Source of the DNA: Phycisphaerales bacterium Planc_01
GTDB taxonomy: Bacteria > Planctomycetota > Phycisphaerae > Sedimentisphaerales > Anaerobacaceae
Length of the DNA: 64,000 nucleotides
Direction of reading: 5' to 3'
Assembly (NCBI GenBank): GCA_001603075.1
Contig: LVBB01000024.1
Location: forward strand, 91,789 to 155,788
The position numbers and the translations under genes are program-made. Shown piece by piece: positions 53,773 through 63,962 of the stretch (its first letter is position 1; each line of letters starts with the position of its first letter). The notes beneath the pieces are model-generated. The model searched no databases. It was not told where the DNA came from and saw nothing but the letters and a program-made list of their open reading frames with translations.

Positions 53773-54140
53773 TGCCTTGTCCTCCAGAAGAATCTGAATA
53801 GTTCTCTTTGGCGTCGTATGTACCGGCCCTTGGCGACCTATGGACTCCGACCGGCAAGGACTTTCACTACCGCGTCCCAGGGGGCCATAGGCCTCTCTTC
53901 AGGCCGGCCCTGCTCGTACCTACGAGCAAAGACACACAGACAGTTCAACTATTTCTGCCTCGACACGACAGAGATCGCGCCCGCGTTGCTGTACGAGCGG
54001 TGATGTGCTACCATGGCCGGCGTCGTGGATTCCACGGCGTGATCGCGTATCAGGCAACGACAGGACCGACCATGCCCGCGAGGACGGCGTGCCTGGCGGC
54101 GGTGTCCGACGGAACAAGTGCTCGATTGCGGAGATGTGCT
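53773..54140. other. Divergent intergenic region with one hairpin
   Basis: This 368-bp gap between NmrA-like (-) and esterase (+) genes contains a 7-bp-stem hairpin GCTCGTA-CC-TACGAGC at 53912-53927. No strong promoter or gene is recognised. Confidence 0.45.
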
Positions 54141-56234
54141 ATGACCATCAAGAGAATCGCACCCAAATCCCTCATCGGCAGTCATCTCGCCTTTCTCGCC
54201 CTTTTGATCCTCTGTGGCACCGGCTTGGCGGCCGATGCGGGCCGACCGCCGATGATCCAGACGCGGGCGGACCTGGACCAGTCCAACAACATCCGCAATC
54301 ATCTGATGCGGGTCGCCCAGGAGCTCTCGCACGGGACGCTGGCAGGCTTCGACACGCGGGCCGACTGGGAGAAGGCCCGGCCCCATCGCTACGCGCAGTT
54401 CCTGGAGATGATGGGCCTGGTCGATGTCCCGGTGGACGGGCCGCGACCGCCTCTGAACGTCAAGATCGTCGGGACGATCCGCCGGCCCGGCTACCGCATC
54501 GAGAGACTCTACTACGAATCGCTGCCCGGACTGTACGTGCCGGCCAATCTCTACATCCCCGACGAAATCCGCGGCTCGGCGCCGGCAGTGCTCTACGTCT
54601 GCGGCCACTCCCGCACGCAGAAGGTCTCGTATCAGCCGCACCCGCGTAAGTTCGCCCAACTGGGTTTCGTCTGCCTGATCATCGAGACGATCCAGTGGGG
54701 CGAGGTGCTGGGCGACCATTGGGGCTGCTACGCGCGGGGCTGGTTCCACTGGTACAGCCGAGGCTACTGTCCCGGCGGCGTCGAGCTCTGGAACGCCATG
54801 CGCGGGCTCGACCTGCTCTGCGCCCGGCCCGAGGTCGACAAGGACAGGCTGGGCGTCACCGGCATCTCGGGCGGCGGCACCCAGAGCTGGTATATCGCCG
54901 CCGCCGATCCCAGAGTCAAGGTGGTCGCCCCCGTCTGCGGGACGAGCACCGTCAATTCGCACGTCCACCAGCGGACGATCGACGGGCACTGCGACTGCAT
55001 GATGCCGATCAACACGTACCGACAGGACTTCCACGATATCGGCGCCCTGATCGCCCCGCGTCCGCTGATGATCGCCTCGGCCAACCGGGACGGACTCAAT
55101 TCCATCGAGGCGGTCCGCGAGGTCTACTTCGGCATCCGCCACATCTACGACCTCTACGGCAAAGCCGACGACATCCACCTCGTCGAGACGCCCGGCGGGC
55201 ACTCCTACCACGAAATCAGCCGAACGAAGATCTTCTCATTCTTCGTCAAACACCTGATGGACAAGGACATTCCCCCTGACCGGATTGGCGACATCGACCG
55301 CTCCGACGACGTCATGCTGTCGGCCGAGGAACTGCAGGTCTATGTGGACGGCCCTCCCGCCGACGACCGCACCACGACGATCCAGGAGACCTTCGTCAAG
55401 GCCGCCGAGCCGCCGAAGATCGCGACGCGAGTCCAGTTGCAGACGCATCGCGAGAAGGTGCTCGGCTTCCTCCGGGAGCGGACGTTCGGCGCCTTTGCGA
55501 GCGACCCGGTTCCCCTGGATATTCGATGGGAGTTCCGCGCCGACGACGGCGCCCGCCATGGCCGGCACACCTACAGCTTCGTCTCGGAAGAAGACTACCG
55601 ACTGCATGTGGACGTCCGCCGGCGGCAGGCGCCGGACCAGGCCGGCCCCCTCATGCTCGTGCTGCGCAGTCCCGACGAGGACCGCTGGGCTTCCGAGGGC
55701 TTCACCTCCGGGCTGGATGACCGCTGGAACCTCGCCTACTTCGAGACGCGCGGCATCGGGGAGACCGGCTGGCCCCCCGATCTGCAATGGCACGTGCGCC
55801 GCGCCGCCGCGTGGACCGGCCGGACCGTGGCCTCGATGCGCGTCTACGACGTCCTCCGCTGCCTCCAGGCCCTGCGCCAGTTGAAGGCGGCCGGACACGA
55901 CAAGATCGGCATCGCCGCCCGGGGCGAGATGGGCGTGGTCGCCCTGTATGCCGCCCTGCTCGACGGCCATGTCGCGGCGGTCGTGCTGCGCGAGCCCCCG
56001 GCTACGCAGAACGCCCCCAGTCGCGAAGACGGACGGGGCGAAGCCATCGAGATGCTCAACTGCCTGCGCGTCACCGACGTGCCGCAGGTGGCCGGTCTGC
56101 TGTTCCCGACGCACGTCGCCATCATCGGCCCGATGCCTCCGACGTACGCATGGAGCCAACAACTGTACCAGAAGCTCGACGAGCCCGGCCGCTTTCAGAA
56201 CGTGACGGGCCTTTCCCAGTGGCGATTCGAATGA
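54141..56234 (+). CDS. Secreted alpha/beta hydrolase, acetylxylan-esterase-like
   Basis: From ATG 54141 (GGAG seven bases upstream) the product is 697 residues with a signal peptide (about 1-31). An alpha/beta-hydrolase core (about 80-380) has APAVLYVCGHSRTQ and the nucleophile elbow VTGISGGGTQSW (Ser about 248). Later blocks are ALIAPRPLMIASANRDG and GGHSYHEISR, the likely acid/His region. The C-terminal third (about 480-697) is a second hydrolase-like fold without a clear nucleophile. It probably deacylates polysaccharides outside the cytoplasm. It overlaps the next gene as ATGA. Confidence 0.72.
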   Translation: MTIKRIAPKSLIGSHLAFLALLILCGTGLAADAGRPPMIQTRADLDQSNNIRNHLMRVAQELSHGTLAGFDTRADWEKARPHRYAQFLEMMGLVDVPVDGPRPPLNVKIVGTIRRPGYRIERLYYESLPGLYVPANLYIPDEIRGSAPAVLYVCGHSRTQKVSYQPHPRKFAQLGFVCLIIETIQWGEVLGDHWGCYARGWFHWYSRGYCPGGVELWNAMRGLDLLCARPEVDKDRLGVTGISGGGTQSWYIAAADPRVKVVAPVCGTSTVNSHVHQRTIDGHCDCMMPINTYRQDFHDIGALIAPRPLMIASANRDGLNSIEAVREVYFGIRHIYDLYGKADDIHLVETPGGHSYHEISRTKIFSFFVKHLMDKDIPPDRIGDIDRSDDVMLSAEELQVYVDGPPADDRTTTIQETFVKAAEPPKIATRVQLQTHREKVLGFLRERTFGAFASDPVPLDIRWEFRADDGARHGRHTYSFVSEEDYRLHVDVRRRQAPDQAGPLMLVLRSPDEDRWASEGFTSGLDDRWNLAYFETRGIGETGWPPDLQWHVRRAAAWTGRTVASMRVYDVLRCLQALRQLKAAGHDKIGIAARGEMGVVALYAALLDGHVAAVVLREPPATQNAPSREDGRGEAIEMLNCLRVTDVPQVAGLLFPTHVAIIGPMPPTYAWSQQLYQKLDEPGRFQNVTGLSQWRFE

Positions 56235-59200
56235 AAGGACAACACGTGAAGCAGCACCACTTCTTCGCCTGGATCGGTCTTATCACGCTCGTCGTGCTGA
56301 ACATCCCGGCCGCCGATGCCGGCCTGACGCCGGGGATGGAGGAACTGTATCGCCTCGACCGGCTCGCCACCTTTCGCGACTCGGTCAAGGTGGCGTCCGT
56401 ATCGAGCTACGACCGCTCCGGCGGCAACAACGACGGCTTCGGCGGGCAGTATTCGTTCGTGCGAAAGGAACCCGGCGGCCTGGTCCTGGCCGACCTCGAA
56501 GGGCCGGGCGTCATCTATCGCATCTGGACCCCGACGCCGACGGACGACGTGATGGAGTTCTACTTCGACGGCGAGACCGAGCCCCGCATCCGGGTGAAAT
56601 TCCGCGAGCTGTTCATGGGCACGCATCCGGCCTTCGAGCGGCCGCTGGTCGGCTACGGGGCCGGCGGGTTCTACAGCTACGTCCCCCTGCCCTACGCCAG
56701 GAGCTGCAAGGTCTTCCTCCGGGCCGAGCACATGCAGTTCTATCAGATCAACTACGCCACATATCCTGAGAAGATGGGGATCGAGACGTTCAGCGCCCAA
56801 GCGACGGCCGCACAGCGCGAGCACACCGAAAAGGCCAAGGCCCTCTTCGCCTCGACAGGCAAAGACGTCAGCGCGTCCGTCGTTCCCGAAGGCGGCGCGG
56901 TCGAGACGATCGCGTCGAAGGTGACGCTGAAAGCCGGACAGGCGGCGGCGCTGGCGAACCTGGATCGACCCGGTCGGATCGTGGGACTACGCATCGGCCC
57001 TGCCGAGGCACTGGCGGGCAAGAAGCGCGACGTCGTCCTGCGGGCCTACTGGGACGGCGACCCCACACCCGCCATCGTCAGCCCGGCCGGCGACTTCTTC
57101 GGATACGCCTGGGGCGAGCCGGCCATGAAGTCGCTGCTGGCAGGCACCGCCGACGGCGTCAGTTACTGCTATTTCCCTATGCCGTTCGACCGCTCGGCGC
57201 GAATCGAACTGTACGCCGAGCCGGGGTTGGATCGAACCGTCTCCGTGGAGGCCGAGGTCCTGTTCGTGCCCATCGCCCGCCGGCAGGATGAAGGCAAGTT
57301 CTACGCCCTGTGGCGACGCGAGAATCCGACGACGCTCGGCGAGCCCTTCACCTTCATCGAGACCGCCGGACGCGGCCACCTCGTCGGCTGCGTCCAGCAG
57401 TCGCAGGCCTTCGAGACGGGCGGCACCTACTACTTCGAAGGCGACGACCAGACGACCATCGACGGCGAGCTGGTCATTCACGGCACCGGCTCGGAAGACT
57501 TCTACAACGGCGGCTGGTACGATGTCCCGGGCCGCTGGGAGACGCAGCGTTCGTTCGTACTGAGCGGCTGCCTGGGCTATAAGAAGCACCTCGGGCGCAC
57601 CGGCGGCTATCGGATCATGCTCGGCGACGCCTACGCCTATCGCCAGAGCATCGTGCAGACCATCGAGCACGCCCCGACGAACAACGACCTGCTCAACGAC
57701 TACTGCGGCCTGACCTATCTCTACTCGCAGGACAGGCCCACGTGCGATTTCGCCCTGCCGCCGGCCGATCAACGAGCGGTCCTCGACCCGGAACGAATCA
57801 TCTTCGCCACCTGGTGGAACGTTCCGATCTATTCGTTCTCGCTGCGCAACGCGACGCTGACCAAGGACGGCATCCAGCACGAGGGACGCGAAGTGCGCTT
57901 CCTGTCGATGCGGGCCAGAGAGACCGCCATATTCGGACCACACTCGATCTCGTTCACGTGCGAGCTGCCGGCGGCCGGCACGTATCGCATCAGTCTCGAC
58001 GTCGTCAAGGGACCCGAGCAGGGCAAGGTGCAGTTGTTCCTCGACGAGGCCCCGGTGGGGCCGGAGCTGGACCTGTTCAGCGACGGACGACACCCCGCCA
58101 AGGACCAGTACATCGGCACGCTGGCTCTGGAGCAGGGGCCGAACAACCTGATGTTCAAGATCACGGGCAAGAATGAGAAATCCCAGGGCCTCGGCTTCGA
58201 TCTGACCAACATCATCTGCGAGCGTCAGAGCCGAGAGGTGATCGCGGCCAAGTCGAGCCAACGAGCGGTCGAGCCGAAGGTGATGCAGCGCGTCTATGAG
58301 CAGGCGAAGACACCGTTCAAGTACGGCGTCATCCTCAAAGGCCAGGACGGCAGAAAGCTCGACTGTCCCAGCGTCTTTCGTCACGGCTCGAAATGGTACA
58401 TGGTCTACATCCTCTTCGACGGCGACGGCTACGAGACGGCCATCGCCGACAGCGACGACCTGCTGGCCTGGCGGCCGCTCGGCACGATCCTGCCCTTCCG
58501 CCACGAGGGCTGGGACGCGGTGCAGGCGGCCGGCTACGTCGCGCTGCAGGACACGACGTGGGGCGGATCGTACGAACTGGAAACCTACGACGGCAAGTAC
58601 TGGATGAGCTATATCGGCGGCGCCCTGAAAGGCTACGAGACCGATCCGCTGGCGATCGGCATCGCCTGGACGGACGACCCGACCGCCCCGGTCCCCTGGC
58701 AGCGACTCGCTGCGCCCGTGCTCTCGCGCGATCAACCCGACGTGCGGCCGTGGGAGAGCCTGACCCAATACAAGAGCAACATTGTCCACGACAAGGATCG
58801 CACGCTCGGCTATCCGTTCGTGATGTTCTACAACGGCAAGGCCAAGGGCAGCCCCGAGCGGATCGGCATGGCCGTCTCGAACGACATGCGGCGATGGCGC
58901 CGCTACGGGACCGATCCGGTGATCGACAACCAGACCGGCATCTCGGGCGATCCGCAGGTGGTGCGGATGGGCGACGTCTGGGTGATGTTCTACTTCGGGG
59001 CCTTCTGGCGTCCCAAGGCCTTCGACACGTTCGCCTGCTCCTACGATCTGGTGCACTGGACCCGGTGGGACGGCCCCGACCTCGTCGCTCCGTCGGAGCC
59101 CTACGACGAGACCTACGCCCACAAGCCCTGGCTTCTCCAGCACGACGGCATCGTCTACCACTTCTACTGCGCCGTCGGCGACCAGGGCCGCGTCATCGCC

Positions 59201-59242
59201 CTGGCGACGTCGAAGGACCTTCGCCCCAAGGCGGCGCAATAG
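56231..59242 (+). CDS. DUF2961 (GH172) fused to a five-bladed-propeller glycosidase domain
   Basis: The 1003-residue protein begins at ATG 56231 inside the previous stop; GTG 56246 with AAAGGA six bases upstream would give a tidier signal peptide. DUF2961 (about 35-390) contains ASVSSYDRSGGNNDGFGG, GPGVIYRIWTPTP, GTGSEDFYNGGWYDVPGRW and GGYRIMLGDAYAYRQSI. A carbohydrate-binding-type domain (about 520-650) links it to a GH43/GH130-like beta-propeller (about 690-1000, with DCPSVFRHGSKWYMVYILFD and SGDPQVVRMGDVWVMFYFGA). Both enzyme types act on furanosides or mannosides. The pair fits secreted polysaccharide degradation. Confidence 0.78.
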   Translation: MKGQHVKQHHFFAWIGLITLVVLNIPAADAGLTPGMEELYRLDRLATFRDSVKVASVSSYDRSGGNNDGFGGQYSFVRKEPGGLVLADLEGPGVIYRIWTPTPTDDVMEFYFDGETEPRIRVKFRELFMGTHPAFERPLVGYGAGGFYSYVPLPYARSCKVFLRAEHMQFYQINYATYPEKMGIETFSAQATAAQREHTEKAKALFASTGKDVSASVVPEGGAVETIASKVTLKAGQAAALANLDRPGRIVGLRIGPAEALAGKKRDVVLRAYWDGDPTPAIVSPAGDFFGYAWGEPAMKSLLAGTADGVSYCYFPMPFDRSARIELYAEPGLDRTVSVEAEVLFVPIARRQDEGKFYALWRRENPTTLGEPFTFIETAGRGHLVGCVQQSQAFETGGTYYFEGDDQTTIDGELVIHGTGSEDFYNGGWYDVPGRWETQRSFVLSGCLGYKKHLGRTGGYRIMLGDAYAYRQSIVQTIEHAPTNNDLLNDYCGLTYLYSQDRPTCDFALPPADQRAVLDPERIIFATWWNVPIYSFSLRNATLTKDGIQHEGREVRFLSMRARETAIFGPHSISFTCELPAAGTYRISLDVVKGPEQGKVQLFLDEAPVGPELDLFSDGRHPAKDQYIGTLALEQGPNNLMFKITGKNEKSQGLGFDLTNIICERQSREVIAAKSSQRAVEPKVMQRVYEQAKTPFKYGVILKGQDGRKLDCPSVFRHGSKWYMVYILFDGDGYETAIADSDDLLAWRPLGTILPFRHEGWDAVQAAGYVALQDTTWGGSYELETYDGKYWMSYIGGALKGYETDPLAIGIAWTDDPTAPVPWQRLAAPVLSRDQPDVRPWESLTQYKSNIVHDKDRTLGYPFVMFYNGKAKGSPERIGMAVSNDMRRWRRYGTDPVIDNQTGISGDPQVVRMGDVWVMFYFGAFWRPKAFDTFACSYDLVHWTRWDGPDLVAPSEPYDETYAHKPWLLQHDGIVYHFYCAVGDQGRVIALATSKDLRPKAAQ

Positions 59243-59245
59243 AGA

Positions 59246-61489
59246 TCAGGGCCAGAGCGGATTGTCGAGCCACTGCTCGGCCAGGAGGGCGAAGTCGTCG
59301 AAATCGACCGTCCCGCTGCCGTCGAGGTCGCCTGCCAGGCCGAGGTTCCACGGCAGCATGCCCGTCCCGTCGCTGGCCAGATAGGCGATCTCGGCCTCGG
59401 GCAAGGCGTAGTCGTAGATTCGGAAATCGTCGATCAGGCCGTCGTAGTGCCCATACCAGCCCGTGCCGATCGTGAAGGACTCGATGCCCTCGATGGGCGA
59501 ATCGGTGCCCATCCGGCTGTCGTAAAGGACGCCGTTGAGGTAGATCTGCATCCGGCCCTTGCCGCCCTCCGGCCCGACGCGGATGTCCTTGGTGAACGCC
59601 CAGTGGTTCCAGCGGCCCGCCCATTCGCTCTTGGACGAGTGCCGGCCCGCTACGCGATTGGCGAACGACCAGGGCGTGCCGCAATCCCATCGGTATTGAC
59701 CGGGGTCCCGCCAGCAGCCCAGATGGATCGCAATCGACGGATTCGACCGCCCGTAACTGTAGTTCGAGCAGCAGATCGTGTCGTTTCGGTGGGCCGAATC
59801 GTCGCCGCGCAGCCAGAAAGCGATCGTGATCGCCTCGCGGGTCCGCCCGAAAACGGTCGGAGCGTTCGTGACCGTCACCGCGTCACCCTGGTTGGCGAAG
59901 CGAATGGCCCGACCGTGGACGCCCGCCTCGAACGTCGGACGGCCCTGGATCTGCCCGTGGGCCCTGCCGACACTGTCGCTGGCGTTGCCGTCGAACCGGT
60001 ACCACAGCACCGGATCGCCCGGCGCAACCACATCGACCCGACAGCCCCGCGTCCGGAGCCAGTCGGCCGCCATCTGTTGGAGGTCCCGATGATCGACTCG
60101 GCAATCGCCCGTCAGATCGCCCGTCGGCCGGCATGCATCGGTGCACATCGCCGCAGACAGACTCAGATCGTCCACGTAGATCGTCCCTTCGCCGAACTGG
60201 CCCGACACGGCCGATGGCCAGACGAACCCCAGACCGACGCGTTCGACCGCGGTCAGATCGACGGCGTTGAAGTCGGCCAGCGGAATCCGCCATGCCGTCC
60301 ACTCCGGACGCGTCAGAATCGTCATCGCGCCGTCGTAGACGACCCGCTGCTCGACGTCCGCATCGGCGATGGAGGCGTACATCTGGCCCTTGACGTCGTT
60401 GCCGGGCAGGCCATACAGCCAGAAGACCAGGGCCCGCGCCCCGGCCTGCGTCCAGTCCTGCGCCGGCCCGAAACGTCGGAACGTCTCCGAGAAACGGATG
60501 CTGTCGTAGTAATAGGTGTACCGCATCGACTGCGGACAACTGTGCCGGGCATACGACGTATCCTCGCCGACCCGGGCCATCCCCAGCGAATTCCAGGTCT
60601 CGTAGAGAAAGCCGCCGGCGACACCGTAGTCGTTGAAATCGTCGAGCATCAGGTGCTCGCTGGTGGTGAACGACCAGACCTCGCCCGCGTCGAGACCCTC
60701 GGCGTCCACACGCCAGTAGTACGTCGTGTTCAACTCCAGGGCGTTGGGCTCATAGCAGTTGACGTCACCGGCCACAACGGCAAGGCGAACGGCCGGGTCG
60801 CCCGACTCGACGAGCGACCGCACAGGGCTCAAATACACGCTCTGCTCGACCGCATCGCACGCAGGCGTCCAGGATATCGACGCCCCAGGCCGGACGCCAT
60901 CGGCCCCGTCGACAGGGTCCGGATGGTCCGCCCTGGCGCCGCACGCCCGCGAAACACGGGCCCGCACATACGCCACGTCGAAGCCCGGCGCCCCGCCCCC
61001 GCGATCCAGGGCCACAATACGCAGCCCCCGAGGGGCAAACGGAGTGGCCACATCCGGAAGGGGCAGCCCGATGTAGCTGACGTTCTGCGACTGGTAGAGC
61101 TTGGCCTTCGCCAGGCCGATGACATACTCCCGATCGGCCCCGTCCGTGAGGAACACCAGCGCCTCCTCGCCCGCCTGGCCCAGCTCGACCACCTCGACGT
61201 CGTTGCCGTCGGCGCGCACAATCGTTCCGCCGAACACCAGGTCGATCCAGTGGTCGGTCGGCATGGTCACGCCCGAGAGGTGCGAGGGCGGCGGCCCGAC
61301 GAGCCACTTCTCCGGCCGGACCGGAACGGGATACTCGCCCGTGGCCGCCATGCCGAACCAGCAGTTCTCGTCCGCGTCGTAGGCGTCACGCAGCGCCGAC
61401 GGATACTCCAAGCCCGCCGGCAAAGCCCGCAGCGCACAGACCGAGACCAGCAGCACGATCCCCGCAGCGCACCGTCCTACCGTTGGCAT
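59246..61489 (-). CDS. Secreted LamG-domain protein with dockerin repeats
   Basis: The 747-residue protein (GGAGGT before ATG 61489) has a signal peptide (about 1-25), a beta-sandwich N-terminal region and Ig-like strands around PVDGADGVRPGASISW (about 198-213). A carbohydrate-binding-like region (about 290-470) follows, then a dockerin-like pair (TGDLTGDCRVDHRDLQQMA, about 475-500). A LamG/concanavalin-like domain (about 515-715, with LVYDSRM-type strands and FTIGTGWYGHYDGLIDDFRI) precedes a terminal dockerin-like repeat (GDLDGSGTVDFDDFALLAEQ). It resembles cell-surface or cellulosome-like anchor components. It faces the glycosidase gene tail to tail. Confidence 0.78.
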   Translation of the reverse strand: MPTVGRCAAGIVLLVSVCALRALPAGLEYPSALRDAYDADENCWFGMAATGEYPVPVRPEKWLVGPPPSHLSGVTMPTDHWIDLVFGGTIVRADGNDVEVVELGQAGEEALVFLTDGADREYVIGLAKAKLYQSQNVSYIGLPLPDVATPFAPRGLRIVALDRGGGAPGFDVAYVRARVSRACGARADHPDPVDGADGVRPGASISWTPACDAVEQSVYLSPVRSLVESGDPAVRLAVVAGDVNCYEPNALELNTTYYWRVDAEGLDAGEVWSFTTSEHLMLDDFNDYGVAGGFLYETWNSLGMARVGEDTSYARHSCPQSMRYTYYYDSIRFSETFRRFGPAQDWTQAGARALVFWLYGLPGNDVKGQMYASIADADVEQRVVYDGAMTILTRPEWTAWRIPLADFNAVDLTAVERVGLGFVWPSAVSGQFGEGTIYVDDLSLSAAMCTDACRPTGDLTGDCRVDHRDLQQMAADWLRTRGCRVDVVAPGDPVLWYRFDGNASDSVGRAHGQIQGRPTFEAGVHGRAIRFANQGDAVTVTNAPTVFGRTREAITIAFWLRGDDSAHRNDTICCSNYSYGRSNPSIAIHLGCWRDPGQYRWDCGTPWSFANRVAGRHSSKSEWAGRWNHWAFTKDIRVGPEGGKGRMQIYLNGVLYDSRMGTDSPIEGIESFTIGTGWYGHYDGLIDDFRIYDYALPEAEIAYLASDGTGMLPWNLGLAGDLDGSGTVDFDDFALLAEQWLDNPLWP

Positions 61490-61562
61490 GACCGAACCTC
61501 CAACTCCGCCTTCACAATCGCCCGGCCCTCCGGCCGGATCGCGTAACGGCTACTACCACCGC

Positions 61563-61591
61563 ATTATAGCATTTCCACCCCTCCGATGCAA
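61563..61591 (-). promoter_or_regulatory. Promoter of the LamG gene (extended -10)
   Basis: On the minus strand TTGCAT (61591-61586) lies 17 bases before TATAAT (61568-61563), with TG one base before the -10. This gives a leader of about 65 bases to the ATG at 61489. Confidence 0.6.
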
Positions 61592-61638
61592 AACCAGATG
61601 CCCCCTGCACGACCGCACCGGGGCCGCCGAAAAAGGGT

Positions 61639-61666
61639 TTGCCGTGCGTCGCTTCTCGGTTAGACT
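61639..61666 (+). promoter_or_regulatory. Possible promoter of the nucleotide-sugar dehydrogenase gene
   Basis: TTGCCG (61639-61644) and TAGACT (61661-61666) are 16 bases apart, four of six matches each; the leader would be about 80 bases. It is divergent from the LamG promoter. Confidence 0.4.
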
Positions 61667-61753
61667 TGTCCGGCGTACGGTCGGCACGCGCTGTTCGAGA
61701 CGCACGGACGACCTGGCCCCGAAGCCGCAGCGACATTGAGAGGGAAGACGAGC

Positions 61754-63397
61754 ATGAGCCAGCATTCCGCAAGCCCGACCGGTGAGACGTTCGAACTGCC
61801 CAGGCCCGACCAGTACGCCGACGAACTGCGGCGGATCGAGGCCCTGGCCGACGCCGCCCGGGCCCAGGGCAAGGAGGTCGTCGTCGTCATGGGCGTCGGC
61901 TTCGTCGGCGCGGTCATGGCCGCCATCATCGCCGACACGGTGGACAAACAAACGGGCCGACCGAACAAGTTCGTCATCGGCTGCCAGCGGCCCAGCCCGC
62001 GAAGCTACTGGAAGATCCCCCTGCTCAATCGCGGCCAGTCCCCCGTCAAGGCCGAGGACCCCGAGGTCGACCCGATGATCGCCCGCTGCGTGCTCGACAA
62101 AAAGACCCTCGTGGCGACCTACAATCCCGACTGCCTCAAGCTGGCCGACTGCGTCGTCGTCGACGTCCAGTGCGACTACACCAAGCACAGCCTCGGCAAC
62201 ATGCGCAACGGACAGGCCGAGATGAGCGCCCTCGAAGCGACCATGCGGACCATCGGCGAGAAGATCGGCCCCGAGTGTCTTGTGCTCATCGAGACGACCG
62301 TCGCGCCGGGCACGACCGAGTTTGTCGCCTGGCCGATCCTGAAGAAGGCGTTCGCCACGCGGGGCATTCACGCCGAGCCTCTGCTGGCGCACAGCTTCGA
62401 GCGCGTCATGCCGGGACGGCACTATGTCTCGTCGATCCGCGACTTCTGGCGCGTCTGCTCCGGCTGCAACGCCGAGGCCCGAAGCCGCGTCGAGAAGTTC
62501 CTCCGCGAGGTCCTCAACACCGAGCAGTTCCCGCTGACCGTCATGGACCGGCCCATCGAATCGGAGACCACCAAAATCGTCGAGAACTCCTACCGCGCCA
62601 CGACCCTGGCGTTCCTGAACGAGTGGAGCCTGTTCGCCGAGCGCAACGGCGTGGACCTCATCAAGGTCATCAACGCCATCCGCATGCGCCCCACGCACAA
62701 CAACATGATCTTCCCCGGCCCCGGCATCGGCGGCTACTGCCTGCCCAAGGACGGCGGCCTGGGCTACTGGGCCTACAAGCACATCCTCGGCTTCGAGGAC
62801 GGCGACGAGATCTTCAAGCTGACCCCCACAGCCATCGACATCAACGACACACGCGGCCTGCACGTGGCGCAACTGACCCGCGACGCCCTGCGGAACATGG
62901 GCCGCTACATCGCCGGCGCCGAGATCCTCATCTGCGGCGCCAGCTACCGACAGGACGTCGGCGACACCCGCTACAGCGGCAGCGAGATGGTCGCCCGCAA
63001 GCTCGCCGAGATGGGCGCCGAGATCCGCGTCCACGATCCCTACGTCGACCACTGGTACGAGCTCGAATCGCAGGACACCTACCCCGCCCCGGGCCACTCG
63101 TGGGCCCGCTTCTTCCGCAATCAGGAGCACCTGACGAACACGGTCGTCCAGAAGGACGTATCCAAAGCTGTCGTCGGGGCCGAGGCGCTGATCCTGGCAG
63201 TACCCCATGAGCCTTACCTGACGCTCGACCCCGACGACGTGGTCGCCTGGGCGGGCGAGCCGCTGGCGGTGATCGACTGCTTCGGCATCCTCTCCGACGA
63301 GAAGATCCGACGCTACTTCGAGCTCGGCTGCGAAGTAAAAGCCCTCGGCCGAGGCCACATCCAGCGAATCAAGAAGGAAGTCAAAGGCACGCGGTGA
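61754..63397 (+). CDS. UDP-glucose/GDP-mannose dehydrogenase family protein
   Basis: The 547-residue enzyme has an N-terminal NAD domain (VVVVMGVGFVGAVMAAIIAD, about 43-62) and a central helix with ESETTKIVENSYRATTLAF. The catalytic block GPGIGGYCLPKD carries the nucleophile Cys, and the C-terminal UDP-binding domain has LICGASYRQDVGDTRYSGSE. It oxidises a nucleotide hexose to a uronic acid or a 2-keto form for surface glycans. AGGG precedes the ATG about eight bases away. Its stop overlaps the next gene's GTG start (GTGA). Confidence 0.87.
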   Translation: MSQHSASPTGETFELPRPDQYADELRRIEALADAARAQGKEVVVVMGVGFVGAVMAAIIADTVDKQTGRPNKFVIGCQRPSPRSYWKIPLLNRGQSPVKAEDPEVDPMIARCVLDKKTLVATYNPDCLKLADCVVVDVQCDYTKHSLGNMRNGQAEMSALEATMRTIGEKIGPECLVLIETTVAPGTTEFVAWPILKKAFATRGIHAEPLLAHSFERVMPGRHYVSSIRDFWRVCSGCNAEARSRVEKFLREVLNTEQFPLTVMDRPIESETTKIVENSYRATTLAFLNEWSLFAERNGVDLIKVINAIRMRPTHNNMIFPGPGIGGYCLPKDGGLGYWAYKHILGFEDGDEIFKLTPTAIDINDTRGLHVAQLTRDALRNMGRYIAGAEILICGASYRQDVGDTRYSGSEMVARKLAEMGAEIRVHDPYVDHWYELESQDTYPAPGHSWARFFRNQEHLTNTVVQKDVSKAVVGAEALILAVPHEPYLTLDPDDVVAWAGEPLAVIDCFGILSDEKIRRYFELGCEVKALGRGHIQRIKKEVKGTR

Positions 63398-63948
63398 GTG
63401 AACGTATGATCTACCAGATCAAGATCGCGCTCGACGGCATTCGCCCGCCCATCTGGCGGCGCGTCCAGGTGCCCGGCGAGATGACGCTGGCCGAGCTGCA
63501 CGACGTGATTCAGACCGTTATGGGCTGGGAAGACTGCCATCTTCACGAGTTTCAAGTCGCCGGCAGTCGGTACATGCCTGCGGCCTACGACGAACTCGAT
63601 CTGCCGGCGGCCTATGACGAAGAGGCTGTGCAACTCCGCGACGTCGTCCAGCGGGAAAAGGCCAGGCTTCGCTACACCTACGATTTCGGCGACGACTGGC
63701 GGCACACGCTGACGGTCGAGAAGATCGTCGCCGCCGACCCGAACGTCGCCTATCCCGTCTGCCTGACCGGCAAGCGGGCCTGCCCGCCCGAAGATTGCGG
63801 CGGGCCCTGGGGCTACGCCAGCCTCCTCGAAGCCAGAGAACATCCCGACGACCCACGCTTCGCCGAGTTGCTCGAATGGGCCGGCGACCTCGACCCCGAA
63901 GCCTTCGACCGCCACGCCCTCAACGCCCACCTGCGCCATCGCCACTGA
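63394..63948 (+). CDS. Plasmid pRiA4b ORF-3-like protein
   Basis: The 184-residue protein (GTG 63394, or ATG 63406) has IYQIKIALDGIRPPIWRRVQ at the start, HDVIQTVMGWEDCHLHEFQV in the middle, then YTYDFGDDWRHTLTVEKI and PPEDCGGPWGY. These are the conserved blocks of the pRiA4b ORF-3 (PF07929) family. The role is unknown; members are common in many bacteria and often occur in mobile or defence settings. It overlaps the dehydrogenase stop by four bases. Confidence 0.85.
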   Translation: MSERMIYQIKIALDGIRPPIWRRVQVPGEMTLAELHDVIQTVMGWEDCHLHEFQVAGSRYMPAAYDELDLPAAYDEEAVQLRDVVQREKARLRYTYDFGDDWRHTLTVEKIVAADPNVAYPVCLTGKRACPPEDCGGPWGYASLLEAREHPDDPRFAELLEWAGDLDPEAFDRHALNAHLRHRH

Positions 63949-63962
63949 TCGGCCCCCGGTAC

